Notes under the pieces: model-generated | Databases searched by the model: none | What the model was told of the DNA's origin: nothing | Seen by the model: the letters and a program-made list of their open reading frames with translations, nothing else | Program-made: the position numbers and the translations under genes | Assembly: GCA_965230565.1 (NCBI GenBank) | Contig: CBDDLH010000015.1 | Location: 620,001-684,000 of the forward strand | DNA: 64,000 nt | Origin: BCD1 sp965230565 | GTDB lineage: Bacteria > Bacteroidota > Bacteroidia > Chitinophagales > Saprospiraceae | Direction of reading: 5' to 3' | Shown: one piece after another, positions 36,678-44,853 of the stretch | Layout: each line of letters begins with the position of its first letter | Numbering within the stretch: the first letter of the stretch is position 1

Positions 36678-36945
36678 TAAATTTCAGAATCCTCCCAAAA
36701 TTTTTGACGGATTCTAGAACATATGCATACTTATGCGCACTAATACACACATAGAATACAAAAAAGAAAAGAATACAACGAATTGACAATCAACAAAAAA
36801 GCCCTTATGCATTGAAACACAAGGGCTTACGCTTTGATCTCTAAGTGGTTCCACAAGGGATAGAAAAATTACTTTAAGGGGTTTATTTTCAGTGATTTAT
36901 GATTTTGTTATTTAAATTTTGGATGCTTTTTAGACCAAAATTCTT
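36678..36945 (-). repeat. R1: tRNA-3'-end plus hairpin element, copy 1
   Basis: The most conserved core is 36777-36859 (83 bases). On the minus strand it reads CCCTTGTGGAACCAC (15 bases of the tRNA 3' end, 36859-36845), then a hairpin with arms AAGCCCTT/AAGGGCTT (36799-36828) and a T6 run, i.e. tRNA tail plus terminator. Homology continues left to about 36678 (shared with R3) and right to about 36945 (shared with R2). The rest of the 483-base gene-free stretch (36483-36965) is A+T-rich with no gene. Confidence 0.85.
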
Positions 36946-36965
36946 AAAAAGTACTATTGTTATTT

Positions 36966-39900
36966 CTAACCTTTCGCTGCAGAAAAGGAATAACCTGCCA
37001 TAACTCCGTTACAAACTGCACCTGCTAAAGTAAACACAATTCCTCCAGCGATTGGACCATATGGACGTAGCATTGCAGCTATAGGTCGAAAAATTGCTAA
37101 AACACCTGGAATTGTTTTAGAAATATTATAGGCCCTTTTTGAATCAATAATTGCTAATGAAATATAATTCACTAAAAGAATACTTGAAAAGGCTGTGGTA
37201 GCTGTTGACTCGACCTTTCCCTCGGGTTCTACAAAAAAGAAAAGCCAATCACACCCAACATCTAATATTAATTCCGAACCCCAAATTGTAGCCTGAACTT
37301 CAAATCCTTGGGTTCCGTATTCTTCTTGAGGTTCTAGAAGCCAAGGAATACTTGCAAACCAGTTCATTGTACTTAAAGAAGCCTCACACCCTGAAAAAAA
37401 TCTTAACACCATATGTTTTGTAATGTTTCCTGGTACCGCTTCATCCGCTATAGTTAAATCATCAACTATAGGTTTGACAATTGCAGATATTGCATATATT
37501 GTTCCTGCCAGAATATTACAAAAACTTACATGATCAGGAATTTCATTTCTTTGGATTTCCCTTGTCCTTCTTTTGGGGTTTTTAATCCCAAATTTCTCCT
37601 CTAACCACTCTTCATTATACAATTCCTTAAATGAATTTACCGATTGTCCATCTACGAAAGGCCCCTTTCCGAATGAAACAGTATAAATAACTGTTGCCGG
37701 AGCAGCAACCATTAGGGAAACAACATCTAAATAAGAAAAAGGTAAAGGTGTTCCTAGTTCCTGTTCATTTACCAAATTATAAATTTCGGAAACCAAGGGA
37801 AAATAAAATGGGCTATTTAATAATTGCTTAATTGATTTAATAACATCATTTATAGCATCTAATACGGCAAATAGAATGTCATGTATTTTTTCCAACCCCC
37901 ATAGAAGAATAGCTTCGACCAATTCTAACAATCCTTTCATTACCAATTCTAAGATTTTATCAGGGTTGTCTTTTATTGCATTAAAACAAGCTTCAGCCTT
38001 GATAAAAGCGTCCGATGACTCGAAAGACTCTGTAGATGATTTAATTCTCATAAAGGCACTATCCACTTTCGAAATTGTAGGAACCATAAGGTTACTACAA
38101 CCATCATGGTTGTTAACAACAGCGTTTATAATTATATTGTTTTCGACAAAATTAAGTGGTCCTTGGCCACCTACTGGGTTTTCCTTCTCGAATATTGGAT
38201 CTTCTCCTACCATCTCAACATACTGCTCTATAGTAGTATGAATTTCATTTTTTATTTCTGTAATTTTGGTATCTACTTTTTGCTTAAGAAAAGGAATAAT
38301 AGTAGTATCAAAAAAGTCAAAAACTGTATTAACGGAATGATTAATTACTTCCCTGGTACGTAAAATATCATGCCAATTAAAGGTGGTCCCAAGCCAGTTC
38401 ATAATATCTTCAAAGTACACTTCAACCTTATTGAAAAATGTTAATACTGCCTGAAAAACTTGTTCAGCAATATTCACGATTCCTTCCCAAACATAAGTTA
38501 AACCATCTTTTAAATATTTGATTACTACCTGTAATCCATCCATTACTTGATTGGATAAATAACTTATTAAATTACATGCGCCTTCTTTAATCATTTGCCA
38601 AAGTCCTCCCCAACCTATATCATGAGAATCATGTTGCTTAGCAATAAGAATTCCTCTTTTCACTTCAGCTTCATCCAGCTCTTTATATATAGGCAATCCT
38701 TCATCATTAAATGAAAGCATCCAAGGTTTTGAGACAACCTGACTAAAGTTAATTCTATTCTCCATCCCAAATGATTCCGAAGAAATATGGAAACAATTTG
38801 CTCCAGAAATAACATTACTGTAATTCGAAAATCGCCTTTCGGCTTGAGATTGTGCAGATGCCTGTAAAGGTGCCATTGAATTGTTTAATGCGCTGGCAAG
38901 AGCTTCCGGAACCCCGTTTCCTCTATATTTACCTTTTAGCAAGTCTCCTTGAGCGCCTTTGGCTTCCAATAAATCAGAGGCTGTAATTGAAGCAAATTTC
39001 TCTTGAATGTATCCATTGGGCTCTATTGCCACTCCCTTGTCATCATCCATAAATTCTGTCCATACAGTCAACAATGATGTGGCTAACTCATTTGTTTCTG
39101 AAATTATGGAAACTTTTCCAGCATAGTTTGATAAAACCTCGACTGGTCTACCTGGATTTAATAAGTATCCCTTTCCATTGACAATTAAAGATTGCTCTCC
39201 ACTACTCCATAATTTAACTTTGGCATTTGGTCTTAATAGTTTGCCGGAATCAAAAACAGTAATCTCTGTACTGTATGAGTTAAATTCTTCAGCTTTTCTT
39301 TTCTCTTTATCAATTATCTCAATTTCAATTTCATCTTTGTGCCATTCCAGAGTCATTGAATCCTGCCAAATTCGGTATAATCTATGGTCATTATCTACAA
39401 TAAAAACAATAGGACTTCCATCTCCAGATTTTGATACCGAATAAGAGGATATCTGTAAATCATTATTAATACAAATTTGTTTTGACCAATCCATATCATC
39501 AGTACTCAGGTTTTCAATCTGGTATAGATTTCCATCCGTTCCCAGGCTAAAGGCTTGCGGTCGACCATTTTTATTTGCAGTCCCAATCACACTTTCAAAT
39601 CTCTTTGTACGAGAAAGATCAATATCATGCCAATCACTTTTATTATCTCCAGGAATAGTCCTAATGTAGCCAAGTCTTTTATCTTGTGAGCTTATGTTAA
39701 AAAAAGCATTTGGAATGCCTGCAGCAGAAAATTGACTGGTTGGTTCATTTTTAGGGAAAGCATCAGAAGGCGGATATTTTTTTCCTTTTGAATCCCCATC
39801 GATTCCATTATTTTTTTGATATACTGTAATAGGAACTAATTCATTAGAATTTTTAGGTTTATAATTAATTACAATATATTTCTGTGGAGAATGAGAATAA

Positions 39901-40487
39901 ACATTCCCTATTAGTCTAGTGTTTACAGTTGGTTTTTGCTCTGGGTCAAATTGAATAAAAATCCTGCTTACCGTAGAAGTTACATTATTATTATACAAAA
40001 AAGTCAAATATACTTCCTGATCATTTACCTGATTTGAACGAATTGTAATCTTTATGTCCTTCCATGATTTTGTGTCAGCACTTTGACCTTTAAATAGAGG
40101 AATATACATTATTGTAAAAGCTGTTCCCGGTCTACCTGTACGGAACAAGGCAATCATAGGTATAGGTTTAAACCCTTCTTTCTTAATAGCTTCGCTTAAC
40201 TTAACTAGTGCAGCTGGGCCACCCTCATCATCAGTCAAAATATTACAAGCTACAACATCTTTTGCCGTCAACCCTTCGGGTAATTCGACTTTCATCACAC
40301 TCCACCCTGTGTCACTATTTTCATCAGGGTAAATATTGTACAAATTGAAATCAGAGCCAATGGAAAGAACTTCTACTTGTCCAAACCTGTTTTTAAAAGT
40401 TGCAATTTTAGTTCCAGCGGAAATGGGTTCTCCAACATGGTAGTTTTGAATTAATCTTGAGCTTACACTTATTAAACTATCATTCAT
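36966..40487 (-). CDS. Giant unknown protein: lectin-like propeller repeats plus hydrophobic helices
   Basis: Not recognised as a family. 1173 residues, no signal peptide. The N-terminal third has repeats of the form GxxxxFxxGxDxxLYxI ... W (about residues 36-70, 305-340, 355-390, e.g. AFSLGTDGNLYQI), like tectonin/fucolectin-type propeller blades. Residues about 625-700 and 840-890 are long amphipathic or hydrophobic helices (LLELVEAILLWGLEKIHDILF), followed by membrane-like segments near 920-940 and at the C-terminus (PIAGGIVFTLAGAVCNG). A carbohydrate-binding head with a membrane-inserting tail suggests a toxin or effector, but this is inference. It is flanked by R1 and R2 in A+T-rich DNA and is probably acquired. 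Confidence 0.85.
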   Translation of the reverse strand: MNDSLISVSSRLIQNYHVGEPISAGTKIATFKNRFGQVEVLSIGSDFNLYNIYPDENSDTGWSVMKVELPEGLTAKDVVACNILTDDEGGPAALVKLSEAIKKEGFKPIPMIALFRTGRPGTAFTIMYIPLFKGQSADTKSWKDIKITIRSNQVNDQEVYLTFLYNNNVTSTVSRIFIQFDPEQKPTVNTRLIGNVYSHSPQKYIVINYKPKNSNELVPITVYQKNNGIDGDSKGKKYPPSDAFPKNEPTSQFSAAGIPNAFFNISSQDKRLGYIRTIPGDNKSDWHDIDLSRTKRFESVIGTANKNGRPQAFSLGTDGNLYQIENLSTDDMDWSKQICINNDLQISSYSVSKSGDGSPIVFIVDNDHRLYRIWQDSMTLEWHKDEIEIEIIDKEKRKAEEFNSYSTEITVFDSGKLLRPNAKVKLWSSGEQSLIVNGKGYLLNPGRPVEVLSNYAGKVSIISETNELATSLLTVWTEFMDDDKGVAIEPNGYIQEKFASITASDLLEAKGAQGDLLKGKYRGNGVPEALASALNNSMAPLQASAQSQAERRFSNYSNVISGANCFHISSESFGMENRINFSQVVSKPWMLSFNDEGLPIYKELDEAEVKRGILIAKQHDSHDIGWGGLWQMIKEGACNLISYLSNQVMDGLQVVIKYLKDGLTYVWEGIVNIAEQVFQAVLTFFNKVEVYFEDIMNWLGTTFNWHDILRTREVINHSVNTVFDFFDTTIIPFLKQKVDTKITEIKNEIHTTIEQYVEMVGEDPIFEKENPVGGQGPLNFVENNIIINAVVNNHDGCSNLMVPTISKVDSAFMRIKSSTESFESSDAFIKAEACFNAIKDNPDKILELVMKGLLELVEAILLWGLEKIHDILFAVLDAINDVIKSIKQLLNSPFYFPLVSEIYNLVNEQELGTPLPFSYLDVVSLMVAAPATVIYTVSFGKGPFVDGQSVNSFKELYNEEWLEEKFGIKNPKRRTREIQRNEIPDHVSFCNILAGTIYAISAIVKPIVDDLTIADEAVPGNITKHMVLRFFSGCEASLSTMNWFASIPWLLEPQEEYGTQGFEVQATIWGSELILDVGCDWLFFFVEPEGKVESTATTAFSSILLVNYISLAIIDSKRAYNISKTIPGVLAIFRPIAAMLRPYGPIAGGIVFTLAGAVCNGVMAGYSFSAAKG

Positions 40488-40708
40488 GATATGAAGGGGT
40501 TTAGTTCTATAAATAATGTCCTAAGGTAATATTTATAATTCAAAAAAGATATAATTAGGCAAAGTCACTAAAATGCAGTAAAAAAATTCTAAAACAAACC
40601 CTTTGGATGATAGAAAAATAAAACACAGCACTAAAATAGAAAAATTAGATACTGAACAAATTAAAATATCAAGGAAAAGGAAAGAAGAACAGCTTAATAT
40701 ACAATAAT

Positions 40709-40910
40709 GCACAAATAGAACCCCAAAAAGGAAAGATTACAACGAATTGACTATCAACAAAAAAGCCCTTGTGTATTGAAACACAAGGGCTTACGCTTTG
40801 ATCTCTAAGTGGTTCCACAAGGGATAGAAAAATCACATTAATGGGTTAATTTTCAATTATTTATGATTTTTTAATTAAAATTTTGGATGTTTTCTAGACC
40901 AAAATCTTTT
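40709..40910 (-). repeat. R2: tRNA-3'-end plus hairpin element, copy 2
   Basis: Core 40741-40823, over 95% identical to R1 and R3. The hairpin is perfect here: 12-bp arms (40763-40774, 40781-40792) with loop ATTGAA, and an A6 run that becomes T6 on the minus strand. The 15-base tRNA tail is 40809-40823. It lies 3' of the 335-residue gene; the rest of the 40488-41072 gap is A+T-rich and holds no gene. Confidence 0.88.
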
Positions 40911-41072
40911 AGAATTATTGATTTGAGATATCAAAAATTAATAGAAACTACAATTATTAAAATTTTTATTTAAAGATTTCTCCCCTAGAAGTTTACATAT
41001 CCTCCTTTTCTCAAATAATTAAAATAAATAAGAATTGGACAAAAGAAAAATGATCAAGTCAGAGAGTTTAGA

Positions 41073-42080
41073 TTACTTAAATGTGATATCTCTGAACTGC
41101 ACCTTGTTACTTGGAATACCTTCTGCCGTAAGTTCCAAATCCAAAACGGTTATTTTTTGAGCTCTCGTGGAGATATTAGGAAAGACAACATTACCGTCCA
41201 TTTTTGTATTTGCAATCATTTGCACACTAGTTAAGCTATTTCCACCCTTCTTTTCCCTATTTGCAATTTTGAAAAAATTAGAACTATAAACATTGCCAAA
41301 ATCATCATATGCCCTTGTTTTACTACTCAGGCTCAGTTTTCTATCTTGATATCTGCTGGTAAAGGTAAAATTGCATCTCAGAGAATTCCCATTAAGGTCA
41401 CATCCCTTTAATTCAATCAACCACTCCCCTACTTCTTTTCTTTTTGTTTCCTTTACACCGGATGGTTTACCGGCATCAGAACAATCAATGATAATTTCTT
41501 TATATAAATTATTGTTCTTGGGAATTGTAATTTCATCCTTTAATTTACAATCATTTTTAGTCACCTCCAGTAAAAACTCATCCACCTGATACTGGATTTC
41601 ATTTAGGTCAATTTCAATAAAAAAATTGCCTGATTGATCTGTTTTTACACTTTTAACCAGCTTACCTGCTCTCAACTCTACAGTAGCTCCATTCACATCC
41701 CTGCCTTCAGTATTTACCACCTCTCCTGTAAGAAGAAACATAGTCTTTTGGGTGGGGGTTTTGGCTAATTCAAGTCGAAGTGTATTACTTTTTACCTCTG
41801 AAGTAATATTAAATGTACCATCAAGCCCATTAAATCCTTCACAGGTAACGATATAATGAATTTCTCCAACAGGAACATCAGAAAAATATACTTTCCCATC
41901 AGCACCGGTCAATTCAAATTGATAGCCTAGCTCTTTAATGGCTATACTAGCATTTTTAATGGGAGTACCACTTTTATTATCAACAATTTGAACCGAAAAA
42001 GGATAATAGACTTGAGAAATTGCTTTTGAGGAAAATAAAAATGCAAGAATTGTCAATAGGGTTAAAGGTTTAAAATTCAT
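41073..42080 (-). CDS. Secreted protein with carboxypeptidase regulatory-like domains
   Basis: 335 residues: signal peptide (1-22, ending AISQ), then two carboxypeptidase-regulatory-like beta-sandwich domains (about 25-105 with VDNKSGTPIKNASIAI, and 115-200 with GEVVNTEGRDVNGATVEL) and a third beta domain (210-335) with EWLIELKGCDLNGNSLRCNFTF. Such folds act as stability or adhesion modules; no catalytic site. It is coupled to the upstream membrane gene by a 4-base ATGA overlap, so they are made together. Cargo between R2 and R3. Confidence 0.75.
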   Translation of the reverse strand: MNFKPLTLLTILAFLFSSKAISQVYYPFSVQIVDNKSGTPIKNASIAIKELGYQFELTGADGKVYFSDVPVGEIHYIVTCEGFNGLDGTFNITSEVKSNTLRLELAKTPTQKTMFLLTGEVVNTEGRDVNGATVELRAGKLVKSVKTDQSGNFFIEIDLNEIQYQVDEFLLEVTKNDCKLKDEITIPKNNNLYKEIIIDCSDAGKPSGVKETKRKEVGEWLIELKGCDLNGNSLRCNFTFTSRYQDRKLSLSSKTRAYDDFGNVYSSNFFKIANREKKGGNSLTSVQMIANTKMDGNVVFPNISTRAQKITVLDLELTAEGIPSNKVQFRDITFK

Positions 42081-42592
42081 TTTCTTGGAAGTTTAGGAAA
42101 TTTAAAATTTAAATATTTAAAATGTTCGCTTAAGCAACTTTGATGGGACTTGTACCTATAGCAAACCTTTATTCTTTGAGTATCTTTATCTTCTAAAATA
42201 TATTTGAGGACCAACCTAAAGGAACCATCCTCTTTAGTCGTAATCCTATTTTTATCAGCGCAGCTTTCACACCAAATTTCTACCCCTCCTAAACCAATAC
42301 CTTCAAGGTCGTAAATTATACCTGAAATTGCATCATTCGTAAGATTGAAGGAGGGTGTAGTTGATAGATTTTGATTAGGGGGACCCGATGGAATTGATAT
42401 TTTTAATGAATCCTGGATTTTTACAGGTTGAGTCACAATTATTAAAGTGTCTGGGGAGGAAGTCCCACTCTGATCTGATTTATTCGATGATCCAATTCCT
42501 ATTAGATATAGAATAATTGCAGGAATAGTAGCAATAAGAATTCCTGCTAAAACCTTTTGCCAAAAGGGCTCTTTTTTCTTTTCATCGGTCAT
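42077..42592 (-). CDS. Membrane-anchored protein with a carboxypeptidase-regulatory-like domain
   Basis: 171 residues. A short charged cytoplasmic tail (MTDEKKKEPFWQK) and one helix (about 13-34, VLAGILIATIPAIILYLIGIG) precede a Ser/Pro linker and an exported domain (about 85-171) with AISGIIYDLEGIGLGGVEIWCESC and GSFRLVLKYIL, the start of a carboxypeptidase-regulatory-like fold. Paired cysteines (WCESCADK, VCYRY, SCLSE) may form disulfides. Its stop overlaps the start of the next gene. First gene of the R2-R3 module; it likely presents or anchors its partner. Confidence 0.75.
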   Translation of the reverse strand: MTDEKKKEPFWQKVLAGILIATIPAIILYLIGIGSSNKSDQSGTSSPDTLIIVTQPVKIQDSLKISIPSGPPNQNLSTTPSFNLTNDAISGIIYDLEGIGLGGVEIWCESCADKNRITTKEDGSFRLVLKYILEDKDTQRIKVCYRYKSHQSCLSEHFKYLNFKFPKLPRK

Positions 42593-42825
42593 GATGGCGG
42601 TTAATTAAATCTCTATTTTTTAATTAAAATACACCGAATAAATAAAATGAATTTTTCAACAAGCTAAATTTAGCTAATATGATTCTAATCCAATTAAAAA
42701 TTTGACCAGCGTAAGATATTAAAAAAAAGTTAATCCATAAAATAATAAAAGAAATTCCCGATTCAACTTTAAATTATTCGTCAAAAATATCATGACTCCT
42801 CCAGCTCAAAAAATTTAAAATTAAA

Positions 42826-43006
42826 ACTCAGAAACCTCCAAAAATTTTAGACAGATTTTAGACCTTATGCATACTAATACCCACTTATACACAAATAGAA
42901 ACTCGAAAAGGAATAAACACAACGAATTGACTATCAACAAAAAAGCCCTTATGCATTGAAACACAAGGGCTTACACTTTGATCTCTAAGTGGTTCCACAA
43001 GGGCTC
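42826..43006 (-). repeat. R3: tRNA-3'-end plus hairpin element, copy 3
   Basis: Core 42921-43003. It matches the intact tRNA over 18 bases (GTGGTTCCACAAGGGCTC at 42989-43006 versus 43122-43139), more than R1 or R2. Homology to R1 extends left to about 42826. The rest of the 42593-43122 gap is A+T-rich to about 42910 and otherwise holds only a unique segment (43007-43090) and the tRNA terminator. Confidence 0.88.
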
Positions 43007-43090
43007 CCCGCTCCTGAAAAATATAGTCGGCTGAAAACCTCCTTATTTTTCTAGGTCGGGATAAACTTCTTCGCACCTTGCAGAAACAAC

Positions 43091-43121
43091 AAAGCCCCGT
43101 CGCGATTACGACGAGGCTTTT
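43091..43121 (-). terminator. Terminator of the tRNA gene
   Basis: AAAGCCCCGTCG and CGACGAGGCTTT arms with loop CGATTA lie right after the tRNA 3' end. It is unrelated in sequence to the hairpins in R1-R3. Confidence 0.65.
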
Positions 43122-43122
43122 G

Positions 43123-43196
43123 TGGTTCCACAAGGGCTCGAACCTTGGACCCCCTGATTATGAGTCAGGTGCTCTAACCAACTGAGCTATGGAACC
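43123..43196 (-). tRNA. tRNA with anticodon CAU (Met, or Ile2)
   Basis: The minus strand folds as a full cloverleaf: acceptor GGTTCCA/TGGAACC, D-arm GCTC/GAGC, anticodon stem CCTGA/TCAGG with loop CTCATAA, variable loop GGGTC, T-stem CAAGG/CCTTG. The CCA end is not encoded. CAU reads Met codons, or AUA if lysidine-modified; the sequence alone does not decide, but the elongator-like body favours Met. Its 3' end is duplicated in R1-R3. Confidence 0.92.
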
Positions 43197-43296
43197 TGCT
43201 CCATGACCGCTTAAGGCCATTTATCAAAGCGGATGCAAATTTACGATTAAAACAGACTCCCTGCAAGGAAAGTTTCATAAAATTTCTTTTGTTACA

Positions 43297-43377
43297 GGTT
43301 TCTGGTTGCTGGTTACTGGTTTAAAATAACTTTAGGGAGATTTAAACCAGTAACCAGCAACTTGTAACCAGCAACAA
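43297..43377. repeat. GGTTACT heptamer array, copy 3, with inverted arms
   Basis: GGTTTCTGGTTGCTGGTTACT units on the left and their reverse complements on the right. Perfect 21-bp arms 43305-43325 and 43341-43361 flank a 15-base loop. It ends at the stop codon of the MscS gene and could fold at the 3' end of its transcript. Confidence 0.85.
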
Positions 43378-43379
43378 CT

Positions 43380-44186
43380 CTACTTATCCAAATGCACATC
43401 CATCTGCGGAAACGGAATACTCACACCCTCCTTATCAAAAGCCTTCTTCACATGTTCATTCATATAAAAGAATGCATCCCAGTAATGCTCGCTCTTGCAA
43501 AATGGACGCGTGTTCAAATCAACTGAACTGTCCCCTAGGTTGCCTACGACAACTCCTTGCTTGGGGTCATCCAATATCCACGGACATTCGTCGCCTACCT
43601 TCAGGATGATCTCCCTGGCTTTGTCAATGTCATCAGTATATCCTATCCCAAAAGTCAGCTCCACCCCGATGATGCCCTGACCGGAAATATTAGTGATCAC
43701 GTTACTGGTCACAACACCGTTGGGTATGATGATGTTTTTATTGTCTAAAGTAACCAATACCGTATTGAAAATCTGGATTTCTTTCACAGTTCCTACCTTG
43801 CCGCCTGCCAGTTCGACCAAATCGCCTACCTTATAAGGCTTAAAAATCAGGATGAGCACTCCGCTGGCAAAATGCCCCAGACTTCCTTGTAAAGCCATAC
43901 CCACAGCAAAAGCAAGGGCACCAAAAATAGCTACAAAAGAGGTGGTCTCTATTCCAAACATCTGAGCCACACTCAACAAGACGAGTACTTTCAGGCCAAC
44001 AGAAATTAAAGATTTCAAAAAGGGGCGAATGGTCTCGTCCAGGCCTCTTCTTTCCATCGCTTTTCCGGCAGCTCTCGCTATATAGTTGGCCAGCCAAAAA
44101 CCAATAATAAATGTTAAAATCGCACCAGCGACTTTTGGTGCATAAAGCGTGAGAAATTCTGAGAATTTTTCTAGATCAAAATTCAT
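43380..44186 (-). CDS. mscS: Small-conductance mechanosensitive channel (MscS family)
   Basis: 268 residues, close to E. coli MscS. Three N-terminal helices (about 18-35, 55-78, 82-100), the pore-lining helix (AFAVGMALQGSLGHFASGVLILIF), the beta domain (VGDLVELAGGKVGTVKEIQIFNT ... PNGVVTSNVITN) and the C-terminal alpha/beta domain ending KEGVSIPFPQMDVHL. Gated by membrane tension to release solutes on osmotic downshift. Single-gene unit; its 3' end abuts the heptamer hairpin. Confidence 0.95.
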   Translation of the reverse strand: MNFDLEKFSEFLTLYAPKVAGAILTFIIGFWLANYIARAAGKAMERRGLDETIRPFLKSLISVGLKVLVLLSVAQMFGIETTSFVAIFGALAFAVGMALQGSLGHFASGVLILIFKPYKVGDLVELAGGKVGTVKEIQIFNTVLVTLDNKNIIIPNGVVTSNVITNISGQGIIGVELTFGIGYTDDIDKAREIILKVGDECPWILDDPKQGVVVGNLGDSSVDLNTRPFCKSEHYWDAFFYMNEHVKKAFDKEGVSIPFPQMDVHLDK

Positions 44187-44331
44187 AAGGTTGTTGTGTT
44201 TTTAAAAGTGAGTTAATGTTCTGTAAATCTATGATTTCGAGTGTTTCGACAGACGGGATTCTCCTTTACCGGAGAATAACTATTTTTGTAGACGTTTTCA
44301 CGTGCTGAAAGATACATTGAAAAGATAAACC

Positions 44332-44811
44332 TTGCAAAAAAAGAAAAAATATATTTCCAAAGACGACGCCCTGCTCAAACTTCAGGCCTACTGCGCCTAC
44401 CAGGATCGCTGCCACTCGGAAGTCCGATCCAAATTGCTGGACCTGGGAATTTACGGAGACGACCTCGAAGAAATCATCGTGGCCCTCATAGAAGATAATT
44501 TCCTCAATGAAGAACGATTCGCCAGATCCTATGCACGTGGAAAATTCCGTATGAAACAATGGGGAAGGCTCAAAATCAGACGGGAACTGAAATTCCGGAA
44601 AATATCCGACTACTGCATCCGCAAAGCAATGGAAGAAATTGAAGAAGATGATTACAGGAAAACACTGAGAGAAGTTATCCTGAAAAAGAAAAATCTAACC
44701 AAAGAACCCAATTCCTATAAAATGCGCGTAAAACTCATCCGCTATGCTTCGGGGCGAGGGTTTGAAATGGAAGCCATAAAGGATATAATGAGAGCATTGG
44801 AGCTTTTTTAA
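44332..44811 (+). CDS. recX: RecX-family regulatory protein
   Basis: RecX binds RecA filaments and modulates recombination. 159 residues made of tandem three-helix repeats (AYCAYQDRCHSEVRSKLLD, LIEDNFLNEERFARSYARGKFRMKQWGRLKIRREL). The start is a TTG at 44332: a stop codon lies two codons upstream and the first internal ATG is far inside the conserved helices, so TTG initiation is the best reading. recA is not nearby. It converges on the next gene; a TAGTCGC/GCGACTA hairpin (44818-44834) lies between. Confidence 0.85.
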   Translation: MQKKKKYISKDDALLKLQAYCAYQDRCHSEVRSKLLDLGIYGDDLEEIIVALIEDNFLNEERFARSYARGKFRMKQWGRLKIRRELKFRKISDYCIRKAMEEIEEDDYRKTLREVILKKKNLTKEPNSYKMRVKLIRYASGRGFEMEAIKDIMRALELF

Positions 44812-44853
44812 CCACAATAGTCGCATAGCGACTACCTATTCTTCCCAGGTGCT

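Noticed and set aside
36777..43003. R1-R3 as a CRISPR array
   Set aside because: Only three copies, separated by kilobases that hold genes, and no cas genes.
36845..43006. R1-R3 tails as extra tRNA genes
   Set aside because: Only 15-18 bases of the 3' end are present; no D-arm or anticodon arm.
36678..43006. Classical integron with attC sites
   Set aside because: The hairpins are simple and short, no integrase is visible, and the shared part is the tRNA end rather than attC-type boxes.
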